From positions 1-14,153 of the forward strand of contig CAZCLA010000055.1 of the NCBI GenBank assembly GCA_964499285.1: DNA of 14,153 nt, read 5' to 3'. Origin of the DNA: JAGFIY01 sp964499285 (GTDB taxonomy: Bacteria; Bacteroidota; Ignavibacteria; Ignavibacteriales; Melioribacteraceae). Made by a program: the position numbers and the translations under genes. This document shows, one piece after another, positions 1-7,738 of the stretch. How positions within the stretch are numbered: the first letter of the stretch is position 1; each line of letters starts with the position of its first letter. The notes beneath the pieces were generated by a model that saw only the letters and a program-made list of their open reading frames with translations, searched no databases and was not told the origin of the DNA.

Positions 1-676
1 CTTCGATAGAATCCGACTGTCCGTGAGCCCAATCGTACATCGGATATATGCACCATTTGTCACCGGTTCTGTGATGATGAGCATGTTTAATCCTGTAAAG
101 AATGGGATCGCGCAAATTCATATTGGGTGATGTCATATCTATCTTGGCACGCAATACGTGTTCGCCATCCTGAAATTTCCCGTTTTTCATTTGTTCGAAC
201 AATTCAAGATTTTCCTCAACAGAACGGTTCCGATAAGGACTTTCTTTTCCAGGAGAAGTAGGCATTCCTCTGTACTCTCTAATTTCTTCGGATGATAATG
301 AGTCAACATAAGCAACACCTTTTTTTACAAGTTTGAGTGCATACTCATACAACTGATCAAAATAATCCGAAGCGTAATATTCTCTTTCCTCCCAATCAAA
401 GCCGAGCCACTTGATATCTTCTTTTATTGAATCGACATATTCTTGTTCTTCCTTCGTAGGATTTGTATCATCAAACCTAAGGTTGCACTTACCGCCGTAT
501 TCTCTCGCAAGTCCAAAATTCAATGCTATAGATTTTGCATGCCCGATGTGAAGATAACCGTTTGGTTCAGGAGGAAATCTTGTTATAACCTTGCCTGAAT
601 ACTTACCGGTTTTTAGATCTTCGTCTATTCTTTCCTTAATGAAATTTGATGGAAGAGATTTTTCGTTTTCGTTCAT
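1..676 (-). CDS. glnS: Glutaminyl-tRNA synthetase, N-terminal part (truncated by window edge)
   Basis: Cytoplasmic class I aminoacyl-tRNA synthetase that charges tRNA-Gln with glutamine. The first 225 residues are visible from an ATG at 676; the rest lies beyond the left edge. The class I ATP-binding signature is intact (PPEPNGYLHIGHAKS, HIGH at residues 43-46), followed by LRFDDTNP. Further GlnRS-specific stretches are SDYFDQLYEYA, EEIREYRG, SPYRNRSVEENLELFE, LRAKIDM and DKWCIYPMYDWAHG. From memory these match the E. coli enzyme closely over the whole visible part, and they separate GlnRS from GluRS. The gene begins 17 bases after the gltX stop, with a modest AGAG ribosome-binding stretch, so it is almost certainly co-transcribed with gltX. 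A dedicated GlnRS suggests that Gln-tRNA is made directly here. Whether an amidotransferase route also exists cannot be seen. Confidence 0.97.
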   Translation of the reverse strand, partial: MNENEKSLPSNFIKERIDEDLKTGKYSGKVITRFPPEPNGYLHIGHAKSIALNFGLAREYGGKCNLRFDDTNPTKEEQEYVDSIKEDIKWLGFDWEEREYYASDYFDQLYEYALKLVKKGVAYVDSLSSEEIREYRGMPTSPGKESPYRNRSVEENLELFEQMKNGKFQDGEHVLRAKIDMTSPNMNLRDPILYRIKHAHHHRTGDKWCIYPMYDWAHGQSDSIE

Positions 677-693
677 AATTTTCTCTATTGATA

Positions 694-2154
694 TTATTTA
701 TCCAGTACTGTTAATGCTTTTTGAATTCTGGTCAACACTTTTTCTTTCCCCAGGATGTAAAGTAAATCAAACATCCCCGGACCAATTCCGACTCCCGAAA
801 CTGCAAGTCTTATCGGATGAATTAACTTCCCTTTACCAACATTATTTTCTTCAGCAACTTGTTCTAGAGCTTTTTCATAATCCTCTTTAATTGGATTTTC
901 GAGAGCTTCAATTTTTTTCGAAAACTTAATTAAAAGATCTGCCGAATCTTCCTTCCATCTTTTTGCGATAACTGCTTGGTCATAAGTTTGAGGTTCTTCA
1001 TAAAAGTAAGGGCAATTATCTATGTATTCTTTAATGAAAGAAACTCTTTCGCGCATTGCTTCAATTATTAAAAGCAAATACTCATCACTAAACTTTTGAT
1101 CTGCATATTTGCCTTTTTTCATTTCTTCTTTTAACATAGCGAGTAGTTCATCTGCTGGTTTAGCCCTAAGATGTTCTGCATTTAACCAGTTAAGTTTTTC
1201 GACATTAAAAACCGCCCCGGCTTTATGAACTCTGTCTATTGAAAAGTGCTGAATCAACTCATCCATTGTAAAAAACTCTTTGTTGTCGCTCATACTCCAG
1301 CCGAGAAGAGCAACAAAATTAAGCAATGCTTCTCTCAAATATCCTTTATCCCGATAATCTTCAGCTGCAACATCACCTTGTCTTTTGCTTAATTTTGATT
1401 TATCCGGGTTTAGTAAAAGCGGAAGATGCGCAAACTTTGGAATTTCCCACCCTAAATAGTCGTATAGAAGAACATGCTTGGGTGTTGAAGATAGCCACTC
1501 TTCGCCCCTGATAACATGAGTGATTTTCATAAGATGATCATCAACCACATTTGCGAGATGATAAGTAGGATAACCGTCTGCTTTAATAAGCACTTGATCG
1601 TCGATTACATCTCTTTCAAACTCAACTCGCCCTCGAATTAAATCATCTATTAAAACTCGTTCACCCGGCTCAACATTTAATCTTACAACGTGTGGCTCAT
1701 TATTTGCAAGTTTATTTTGAACTTCATCATTTGTTAGATTAAGACAGTGTTTATCATATTTTGCTTGAGGAAGTTTCAATCTTTGCTGTTCTTCCCTCAA
1801 ATTTGTAAGTCTTTCTTGTGAACAGAAACAATAATATGCTTTCCTATTCTCGATGAGCTTCTTTGCATATTTGTGGTAAATATCTAGACGTTCTGATTGT
1901 GTATATGGTCCGTATTCTCCCGGTTTATCAGGACCCTCATCGTATTCCAGTCCAGCCCACTTAAGCGTATTTATCAAATTTTCAACTGCATTTTCGACTA
2001 GGCGATTTCTGTCAGTGTCTTCGATTCTTAATACAAACTTACCGTCATTGGATTTCGCAAAAAGATAGTTGTATAATGCAGTCCGCAATCCGCCAACATG
2101 TAAATAACCGGTTGGGCTGGGTGCAAATCTAACTCTCGGAAATTCGTTTATCAT
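694..2154 (-). CDS. gltX: Glutamyl-tRNA synthetase
   Basis: Cytoplasmic class I synthetase that charges tRNA-Glu, 486 residues, a normal full length for bacterial GluRS. Visible motifs are the N-terminal RFAPSPTGYLHVGGLRTA (HVGG variant of HIGH at 19-22), LRIEDTDR at 42-49, and the KMSKS-type loop KLSKR at 254-258. A zinc-type cluster reads C109-x-C111 ... Y133-xxx-C137. VIRGEEWLSSTPKH and the C-terminal helical anticodon-binding region ending in HPIRLAVSG...GPGMFDLL are also typical. The start is the ATG at 2154, because the catalytic signature begins only a few residues later. No strong Shine-Dalgarno is visible. The gene sits 72 bases after the hybrid-kinase gene and 17 bases before glnS on the same strand. 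Having both gltX and glnS suggests that this GluRS is the discriminating type, but I could not confirm that from a specific residue. Confidence 0.98.
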   Translation of the reverse strand: MINEFPRVRFAPSPTGYLHVGGLRTALYNYLFAKSNDGKFVLRIEDTDRNRLVENAVENLINTLKWAGLEYDEGPDKPGEYGPYTQSERLDIYHKYAKKLIENRKAYYCFCSQERLTNLREEQQRLKLPQAKYDKHCLNLTNDEVQNKLANNEPHVVRLNVEPGERVLIDDLIRGRVEFERDVIDDQVLIKADGYPTYHLANVVDDHLMKITHVIRGEEWLSSTPKHVLLYDYLGWEIPKFAHLPLLLNPDKSKLSKRQGDVAAEDYRDKGYLREALLNFVALLGWSMSDNKEFFTMDELIQHFSIDRVHKAGAVFNVEKLNWLNAEHLRAKPADELLAMLKEEMKKGKYADQKFSDEYLLLIIEAMRERVSFIKEYIDNCPYFYEEPQTYDQAVIAKRWKEDSADLLIKFSKKIEALENPIKEDYEKALEQVAEENNVGKGKLIHPIRLAVSGVGIGPGMFDLLYILGKEKVLTRIQKALTVLDK

Positions 2155-2226
2155 ATTTAAAATCCGTTATTAAACAAAATTCAAATATACGAAAAAATTT
2201 TGTGCGGTAATTCCCGGCTGTGAGTA

Positions 2227-4578
2227 TTAAGAGTTTGTATAGTATTTAACTTTTTCTATAAACTCTTTACTGTCAATCGGTTTCGGAATGTAATCGGTTG
2301 CCCCGGCATCAAGACATTTTTCACGGTCACCTTTCATAGCGAATGCCGTAAGTGCTATTATTGGCGTGTCTTTATATTCCGGAATCTGTCTTATGTTTTC
2401 GGTTGCTTCAAAACCGTTCATTATCGGCATCTGCATATCCATCAGAATAAGATCGAATTTTTCTTTTTTTGCAAGATTGTAGGCTTCTTCACCGTTTTCG
2501 ACAACAACAATATTTTCAAAATTGTTCTTTTTAAGAAGACGAGTCACGATTATCTGAGAATGCTTATAATCCTCGGCAAGAAGTATTTTTACACCGTCTT
2601 GTTTTTTTATGACTTCATCTGCGGGGGGAAGTTCAGCACGATTGACCATCGCTTCGATTGTACTTGCAAGATCCTCAATGTTCGTACTTTTCTTATCCAG
2701 AAGCTGATCAAACAAACCATCGATCTTCCTCAAGTCCTCCGCATAGTTTTCCTTTCCGGTATAAATAATTATTGGCAGGTTTTTATATTTATCTTCCTGC
2801 TTTATTTGAGCGATAAGTTCGAAACCGTTTGGATGAGGCATATCCAAATCGATAATAGCAAGATCTATCATTTTATCTTTTATTAGATCCATCACATTTG
2901 CCGAAATGTGCTCGGCAACTGCATTATAACCTGCCGTTTCAATAGCTTGCTTAATAAGATTAAGAGTCGGAACATCATCATCAACACATAGGATATTCGA
3001 ATTTTTTCGAAGCTTATAACTTGTCAGAATCTCAACGAGATAATTGTAATTTATCGGTTTTACAAAATACTCAACAGCACCCATCAAATAAGCTTTCTGT
3101 TGATCTGCTTCTATGGAACAAACAATTACCGGCGTCGATTTCGATAGCGGATTGGAGTTAATCTGTTTAAGTAGTTCAAGTCCGTTTGTATTTGGTATCT
3201 CTATATCAAGAATTATTGCTAAGAATTTTTCTTTTTGAATAAGTTTAAGCGTCTGTTCCTTTGTGTTAACTATAACGGGTTCATATCCCCACTTGGTGAG
3301 ATAATTGCTCATCAGTTTGGATGTTGCGTAGTCGTCTTCTATCACAAGAATTTTGTTCAACTCAGAGGTCGATTTCGGTAGTTGACTCATCAACCCGGCA
3401 ACAGATTTGTGATCTCCGGCATCGAACACAAAATTGAATTCCAATAAATCTTTTTTTCTTGAAGCGGTTAAACTTCCGCCCAACAATTCCGAATATTTTT
3501 TAGCTAAAATTAGTCCGAGGCCCGGAACAGATTTATTTTTCAATTGATCAATTTCAGTAATCCCGAAAGGTACAAACAATTTTTTTTCGGCATTTTCGGA
3601 TATAACAATTCCAACTCCTTTAATGCTAATTATTTGTCTCTTGTCACTTTGAGCACTTCCAGCAATCTCAATTTTCGTAACATCTTCAAACGCGGATAAA
3701 AATTGCAGTAAATAGTTCATGATCAATCTAATTTTTTGATCATCGATGCTTTGCTCACGATCAAATTCTTCAGGAAGTTTAATATCGAATTGAATTGATT
3801 TATTCAAAGTTTTCTGTTTGAATATGCTAGTTAATTCTCTTAACAGATTTGTAAGTTTTGCTGCTTTGTTTGTCGTCTGAATTAATCCGGCATCGAGTTT
3901 AGCTAGATCACTCAAATCATTTATTGTTAAAAGTATTTGTTGTGCATTGTTCTTTATTGTGTTCACATATTCCGATTGAGACGAAGTAAGATTATCTTCT
4001 AAAAGAATAGATGTAAACCCAATTATTGAATTTGCAGGAGCTCTCAACTCCATCGAAATTTTAGAAGTAATTTCATTGAAGCGAAGTTCGCCGGGAACGG
4101 AATCAGAATTGTTGTATTGTGCCCAAGTTAAAATTAGCTGTGAGATAAAAGTGGTTAGATTTTTTATTCCTTCAGATTCGCTTTGAGAGAAGGGAGTTTT
4201 TTTTGCAATTTTTAAAAACCCTCTCTGCCCGTCATCAATTTTAAATGTTACGCAGCTTTCGTAAACAACGAATTCTGAAATCTGCAAAGTACAACTGCTG
4301 TCTGAATGAATTGAAAAATCAGATGTGGAATTCTTAAGTTTGCATACAGTACAATCAAAAGATGAGCCTCTAAGGTAATTTTTTCGTGCCGAGTTTGATC
4401 TACCTAAAACCACCAATTTTGATGAATTATCGACTTTAAAAATTACGCAAGCTTGAAGTTCAAATTCCGTTACCAAAAAATTGCACAGCTCGTCCGGAAA
4501 GTTATCCCTGCCGTGCCTGGCTATCTGATTTAAGAAATTAAACTTTTCAACAAGATCGAGTTTGATTCCGGAAAGCAT
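2227..4578 (-). CDS. Degenerate hybrid histidine kinase with three receiver domains
   Basis: Signal-transduction protein, about 783 residues from the ATG at 4578; an in-frame TTG at 4584 could add two. No membrane segment is seen, so it is probably cytoplasmic. Order: cysteine-rich GAF-like sensor (about 1-150, with C76-xx-C79), dimerisation helices (about 160-240), a GHKL-type ATPase region (about 270-390), then receivers REC1 (about 410-520), REC2 (528-645) and REC3 (664-780). Receiver phospho-acceptors are D458, D577 and D714; the conserved Thr/Ser and Lys are recognisable, and REC3 is the most canonical. The kinase core is abnormal. The H-box reads SMELRAP with Met176 where the phospho-acceptor His should be, and no His occurs between H91 and H390. 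The G1 box reads GVGIVI instead of DTGxGI, and the second N-box Asn is Gln292. The G2 box (GLGL, about 353-356) remains. It is therefore probably a pseudokinase scaffold or a phosphate sink. It is divergent from the secreted-protein gene at 4765 and upstream of gltX. Confidence 0.9.
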   Translation of the reverse strand: MLSGIKLDLVEKFNFLNQIARHGRDNFPDELCNFLVTEFELQACVIFKVDNSSKLVVLGRSNSARKNYLRGSSFDCTVCKLKNSTSDFSIHSDSSCTLQISEFVVYESCVTFKIDDGQRGFLKIAKKTPFSQSESEGIKNLTTFISQLILTWAQYNNSDSVPGELRFNEITSKISMELRAPANSIIGFTSILLEDNLTSSQSEYVNTIKNNAQQILLTINDLSDLAKLDAGLIQTTNKAAKLTNLLRELTSIFKQKTLNKSIQFDIKLPEEFDREQSIDDQKIRLIMNYLLQFLSAFEDVTKIEIAGSAQSDKRQIISIKGVGIVISENAEKKLFVPFGITEIDQLKNKSVPGLGLILAKKYSELLGGSLTASRKKDLLEFNFVFDAGDHKSVAGLMSQLPKSTSELNKILVIEDDYATSKLMSNYLTKWGYEPVIVNTKEQTLKLIQKEKFLAIILDIEIPNTNGLELLKQINSNPLSKSTPVIVCSIEADQQKAYLMGAVEYFVKPINYNYLVEILTSYKLRKNSNILCVDDDVPTLNLIKQAIETAGYNAVAEHISANVMDLIKDKMIDLAIIDLDMPHPNGFELIAQIKQEDKYKNLPIIIYTGKENYAEDLRKIDGLFDQLLDKKSTNIEDLASTIEAMVNRAELPPADEVIKKQDGVKILLAEDYKHSQIIVTRLLKKNNFENIVVVENGEEAYNLAKKEKFDLILMDMQMPIMNGFEATENIRQIPEYKDTPIIALTAFAMKGDREKCLDAGATDYIPKPIDSKEFIEKVKYYTNS

Positions 4579-4695
4579 AAGCAAATCTCAGTTTAGTTGA
4601 ACAAACAATAAGTTCGTTATAATTTTTAAAGATAACGAATAAAAAAAAGATAGTAAAATATAATATCGTTGAAACTAACTGTTAGCTGACAAATA

Positions 4696-4724
4696 TTGAT
4701 TCCGTTGCATTATTTTTCTAATAT
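4696..4724 (+). promoter_or_regulatory. Candidate sigma-70-like promoter for the 4765 gene
   Basis: TTGATT at 4696-4701 and TAATAT at 4719-4724 are separated by exactly 17 bases. Each matches four of six consensus positions of -35 and -10 boxes. Transcription would start near 4731 and give a leader of roughly 34 bases that includes the ribosome-binding site. In AT-rich DNA such matches arise by chance, and promoter rules for this lineage are uncertain. Confidence 0.35.
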
Positions 4725-4750
4725 CGGTAAATTGATTAATATTTACATCA

Positions 4751-4756
4751 AAGGGG
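4751..4756 (+). promoter_or_regulatory. Ribosome-binding site of the 4765 gene
   Basis: AAGGGG lies 8 bases before the ATG at 4765. It supports this ATG as the start, and the start is followed immediately by a well-formed signal peptide. Confidence 0.6.
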
Positions 4757-4764
4757 TGTCATAA

Positions 4765-7659
4765 ATGAACAAAGTAGTTCTTAATTTTCTTTTCTTATTT
4801 CTCTTTTCAACTTTTGTAACCGCGCAAATAACTTATCAAGGACCTGAGAAAGGGTCAATTTCGGGCGGGGCAACAGTTTCCACTGATGATTTTACTTTTA
4901 CAAAAGTTTTAAATCAAAACAAGTTTAGCGTAATAATACATCAAAGTCCCGGGGAATTAATTGATGTAAACGCGCAAAAATCAACTGTTGATAAAAATTT
5001 AATTTATCACGTAGATCAAAGCACAATTCCAGGTAAAAGTGTTGGCGAGAAACCAATAATCATTGCTCATTTTCAAGGTCTCGACGATCCGGGTGGATAT
5101 ATACCGCCGGATCCGTATATTGCCGCTGGTCCAAATCATTTAATGCAGGTTGACAACAGCCGATTTCGAATCACTGATAAACAAGGCAACGATTTAGCGA
5201 CAATCAATGCCGATAACTGGTTTGCCTCTGCTTTAACTGGTGCTAGTGTTTTCGACTGTAAAGTTTCTTACGATCATTTTGACGGAAGATGGTTTATGGT
5301 TTGGCTTCACGTTAACGATGCCGCAAGTGAAAGCTATTATATGCTTTCTGTCTCTGATGATGATAATCCATTGGGAACTTGGTTCAACTGGGCAATTCCG
5401 TCAAATACAAACGGCGATAGTCCAAGCGGTAATTGGGCGGATTACCAAGGCGTTGGGTTCGATTCAAAAGCTATTTATTTAACATCTAATATGTTTTCTT
5501 TTTCAGGAGGTTATCAATATTCAAAAATTAGACTTATTCCAAAAGAAAACATTTATGTTGATGCTAATCCCGGTTTCGTTGAGTGGACAGATTTTTGGGA
5601 TATATCCTATCCAAATTCGTCATCGTTCTCATTTGGTATTAGACCAGCTAGATCGATGCAGGATGATGGATTTTATTATTTCGTAACTGCTTCACCATTT
5701 GTTGATGGTCAAGATTTAGGCTTATATGAATTAACCGATCCGCTCGGTTCACCTTCAATAACGGGAGTGAGGGTTCCCACGATTACTTACAATTCCCCCT
5801 CAAATGCCGAGCAATTAGGAGGAGGATCTCCAGCACTCGATGGAGGAGGAAGACACGTCAGATTTGAACCGATTTATCAAAACAATATGGTTCATGTAGT
5901 TCATACAATTGCGGCGAGCGGAAGCGGCAGTGATCTTCACTATGTTGCTATTGATGCTGTTTCTGGTTCGGCTGCCAATGAAGTTGTATTTGGATCATCA
6001 AGTTACTATCATACTTACTCGACATTAGCTGTAACCGAGGATGATGATGTTGTAATAACCTATTCGAGATCTTCTGCTCAAGAGTATATGGGCTCCTATT
6101 ACACTGTTATTCCTTTTGCGACAGGAATTCCTGTTACTAGTTTTGTTCTGGATGAAGGTAAAGCAAATTATGTAAAAGATTTTCAATCCGGCAGAAACAG
6201 ATGGGGTGACTATAACGGCGCATGGGTTGATCCTGCTGATCCCAAAACAGTTTGGCTTATGACTGAGTATGTAGCTGGTGCAAACAAATGGGGAAATTCG
6301 GTTGCCGGGGTGAGAGTTGAACCGTTCGAAAACGCATACGCTAGAAAATTAACCGATGAAATTGATTTCAGTGTTCACGATCTTGGGACATTATCCGAGA
6401 CCGCCGTCGTTAGAATTGCAAATGTAGGGGCACAAACGTTAAACATCCTTTCTGCAGCGACAGACACAGATCAGTTTGAAGTATTGGGTGAACCATCAGA
6501 ATGGACGGTGGAATCTTTGGATACATTGGAAATATTGATCAGATACAATCCGACGCAACTTGGATCAGTTGAAGATGTTTTGACATTAACAACTAATGAT
6601 TTACTAAATCCTGAATTGACCGTAACACTTAAAGGAAACGGATTCGGTATCGCATCTGCAAATAAAATTTATGCTGTTACACAAAGAGCCGTAGGCTGGC
6701 AAGGAACACTTCTTACAATAAATACTTCAACTGCGGATGTTGAAACAATTGGGGAAAGTGGTTTTAATCCGCTAATAAGTTTAACTGTTAATCCGATAGA
6801 TAAAAAGTTATATGTTCTGAGCACAACGGCATTTACACCTTCGACCATTTACAAAATAAGCTCATTTGATGGTTTGGCTTATCCCCTTTTTGAGTCTGAA
6901 CTTGACATAGCAGCAATGGCATTCGATCTGGAAGGAACACTGTATGTTGCTACTGAAGATAATAAGTTATTCACATTGGACATCGAAACCCAAGAATCGA
7001 CTTTTATTGCTGATCTTGATTTTGCTGTAAAATCGATGACAGTAAATCCGATCAATGGAGAATTTTGGATTTCAGTCGATGAAAATTCGGAAAGAGATCG
7101 TATTTATAAACTCAATGAAGATACTGGAGAACTTACTTTAATCGGATCGACTGGAACCGGCTCAAAGACTGAAGCAATTTCATTTGATTGGGAAGGAAAA
7201 CTTTTTGGAGTTGTTGGAACAGGTGTTCAAATTTCAACACTTTATGAAATAGATTCGTCAACTGGGGTTGCTACAGAAATTGGGGCGACACCGGCAAAAG
7301 CTATAGGCGGTATGACGATGTTGTACGATCCTTCAACAGATGTTGAAGATGAGATAGAAACGATAATACCGAAAGATTTCAATCTTTCTCAAAATTATCC
7401 GAACCCGTTTAATCCTTCAACACAGATCAAATTCTCGCTTCCGGTGGTATCTGATGTGAAAATCGATATCTTCAACACGATAGGTGAAAGAATTTCACAA
7501 CTCATCGATTCAAAATTCAGCGCCGGAGTTCATACTGTGGAATTTAATTCTTCGTCTTTTGGAAACTTAAGCAGCGGAATTTATATTTATAGAATCACTG
7601 CAATAGGAACTGATGGAAGGATTTACTCAGATTCTAAAAAGATGATGCTGATTAAATAG
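4765..7659 (+). CDS. Secreted protein with Ig-like and propeller-like regions and a T9SS sorting domain
   Basis: Large secreted protein of unknown function, 964 residues. A clear Sec signal peptide occupies residues 1-20 (hydrophobic LNFLFLFLFSTF, cleavage after VTA before Gln21). Residues about 100-520 form a conserved-looking region with a DDPGGYIPPDPYIAAGPNH stretch and many aromatic beta-rich segments; I do not recognise the family. Residues about 532-628 resemble the Ig-like 'choice-of-anchor D'/HYDIN-type domain (DFSVHDLG...VRIANVGAQTL...LTLTTNDLLNPELTVTLKGNGFG). Residues about 633-857 are repeated beta-strands of the type 'LYVLS...IYKIS', like a propeller. From about 869 to the end is the type A T9SS C-terminal domain (QNYPNPFNPST at 876-886, SSGIYIYRI, DSKKMMLIK). 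After the signal peptide the only Cys I noticed is in VFDCKVS. It should cross the outer membrane by T9SS and be anchored or released. Catalytic residues are not evident. Confidence 0.9.
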   Translation: MNKVVLNFLFLFLFSTFVTAQITYQGPEKGSISGGATVSTDDFTFTKVLNQNKFSVIIHQSPGELIDVNAQKSTVDKNLIYHVDQSTIPGKSVGEKPIIIAHFQGLDDPGGYIPPDPYIAAGPNHLMQVDNSRFRITDKQGNDLATINADNWFASALTGASVFDCKVSYDHFDGRWFMVWLHVNDAASESYYMLSVSDDDNPLGTWFNWAIPSNTNGDSPSGNWADYQGVGFDSKAIYLTSNMFSFSGGYQYSKIRLIPKENIYVDANPGFVEWTDFWDISYPNSSSFSFGIRPARSMQDDGFYYFVTASPFVDGQDLGLYELTDPLGSPSITGVRVPTITYNSPSNAEQLGGGSPALDGGGRHVRFEPIYQNNMVHVVHTIAASGSGSDLHYVAIDAVSGSAANEVVFGSSSYYHTYSTLAVTEDDDVVITYSRSSAQEYMGSYYTVIPFATGIPVTSFVLDEGKANYVKDFQSGRNRWGDYNGAWVDPADPKTVWLMTEYVAGANKWGNSVAGVRVEPFENAYARKLTDEIDFSVHDLGTLSETAVVRIANVGAQTLNILSAATDTDQFEVLGEPSEWTVESLDTLEILIRYNPTQLGSVEDVLTLTTNDLLNPELTVTLKGNGFGIASANKIYAVTQRAVGWQGTLLTINTSTADVETIGESGFNPLISLTVNPIDKKLYVLSTTAFTPSTIYKISSFDGLAYPLFESELDIAAMAFDLEGTLYVATEDNKLFTLDIETQESTFIADLDFAVKSMTVNPINGEFWISVDENSERDRIYKLNEDTGELTLIGSTGTGSKTEAISFDWEGKLFGVVGTGVQISTLYEIDSSTGVATEIGATPAKAIGGMTMLYDPSTDVEDEIETIIPKDFNLSQNYPNPFNPSTQIKFSLPVVSDVKIDIFNTIGERISQLIDSKFSAGVHTVEFNSSSFGNLSSGIYIYRITAIGTDGRIYSDSKKMMLIK

Positions 7660-7675
7660 TAATGAGGACAAATTT

Positions 7676-7713
7676 AAAAAACCCGATCATTAATGATTCG
7701 GGTTTTCTTTTTT
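7676..7713 (+). terminator. Intrinsic terminator after the 4765 gene
   Basis: The stem is AAAACCCG (7678-7685) against CGGGTTTT (7699-7706), extended inwards by the palindrome ATCATTAATGAT (7686-7697) with one bulged T at 7698, and followed by a T-rich run. It begins within 20 bases of the stop codon. It also lies only about 25 bases before the next gene's start, so it sits between two co-oriented secreted-protein genes. Confidence 0.85.
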
Positions 7714-7727
7714 ATTTATTTTTATTT

Positions 7728-7735
7728 GAGAGGAG
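7728..7735 (+). promoter_or_regulatory. Strong ribosome-binding site of the 7739 gene
   Basis: GAGAGGAG ends three bases before the ATG at 7739. It is the best Shine-Dalgarno match in the window and fixes this start. The minus-strand genes here have much weaker ones. Confidence 0.75.
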
Positions 7736-7738
7736 TAG

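Larger units (their letters stand above)
4585..4764. promoter_or_regulatory. Divergent intergenic region with two small palindromes
   Basis: This 180-base AT-rich gap separates the minus-strand hybrid-kinase gene from the plus-strand secreted-protein gene, so promoters for both should lie here. It holds a perfect 8-bp inverted repeat, TTCGTTAT (4613-4620) and ATAACGAA (4632-4639), with an 11-base spacer, and a short odd palindrome CTAACTGTTAG (4675-4685). The 8-mer TAATATCG occurs twice (4661-4668 and 4719-4726). The 4613-4639 repeat lies 35-61 bases upstream of the kinase ATG, where an operator or promoter would sit. It has no run of T on its 3' side in either direction, so it does not look like a terminator. 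The operator role is inference. Confidence 0.4.

Noticed and set aside
591..890. 99-codon plus-strand open frame across the gltX-glnS junction
   Set aside because: It is antisense to two confidently identified synthetase genes, with no ribosome-binding site or domain.
2182..2189. TATATTTG on the minus strand upstream of gltX, resembling the Bacteroidetes -7 motif TAnnTTTG
   Set aside because: No matching upstream TTG or -35 element at the right distance. A single AT-rich 8-mer is too weak to call a promoter, and gltX may be read from upstream.
2190..2226. Possible hairpin between the hybrid-kinase gene and gltX
   Set aside because: Only three or four pairs form around the CGG/CCG segments, so it does not qualify as an intrinsic terminator.
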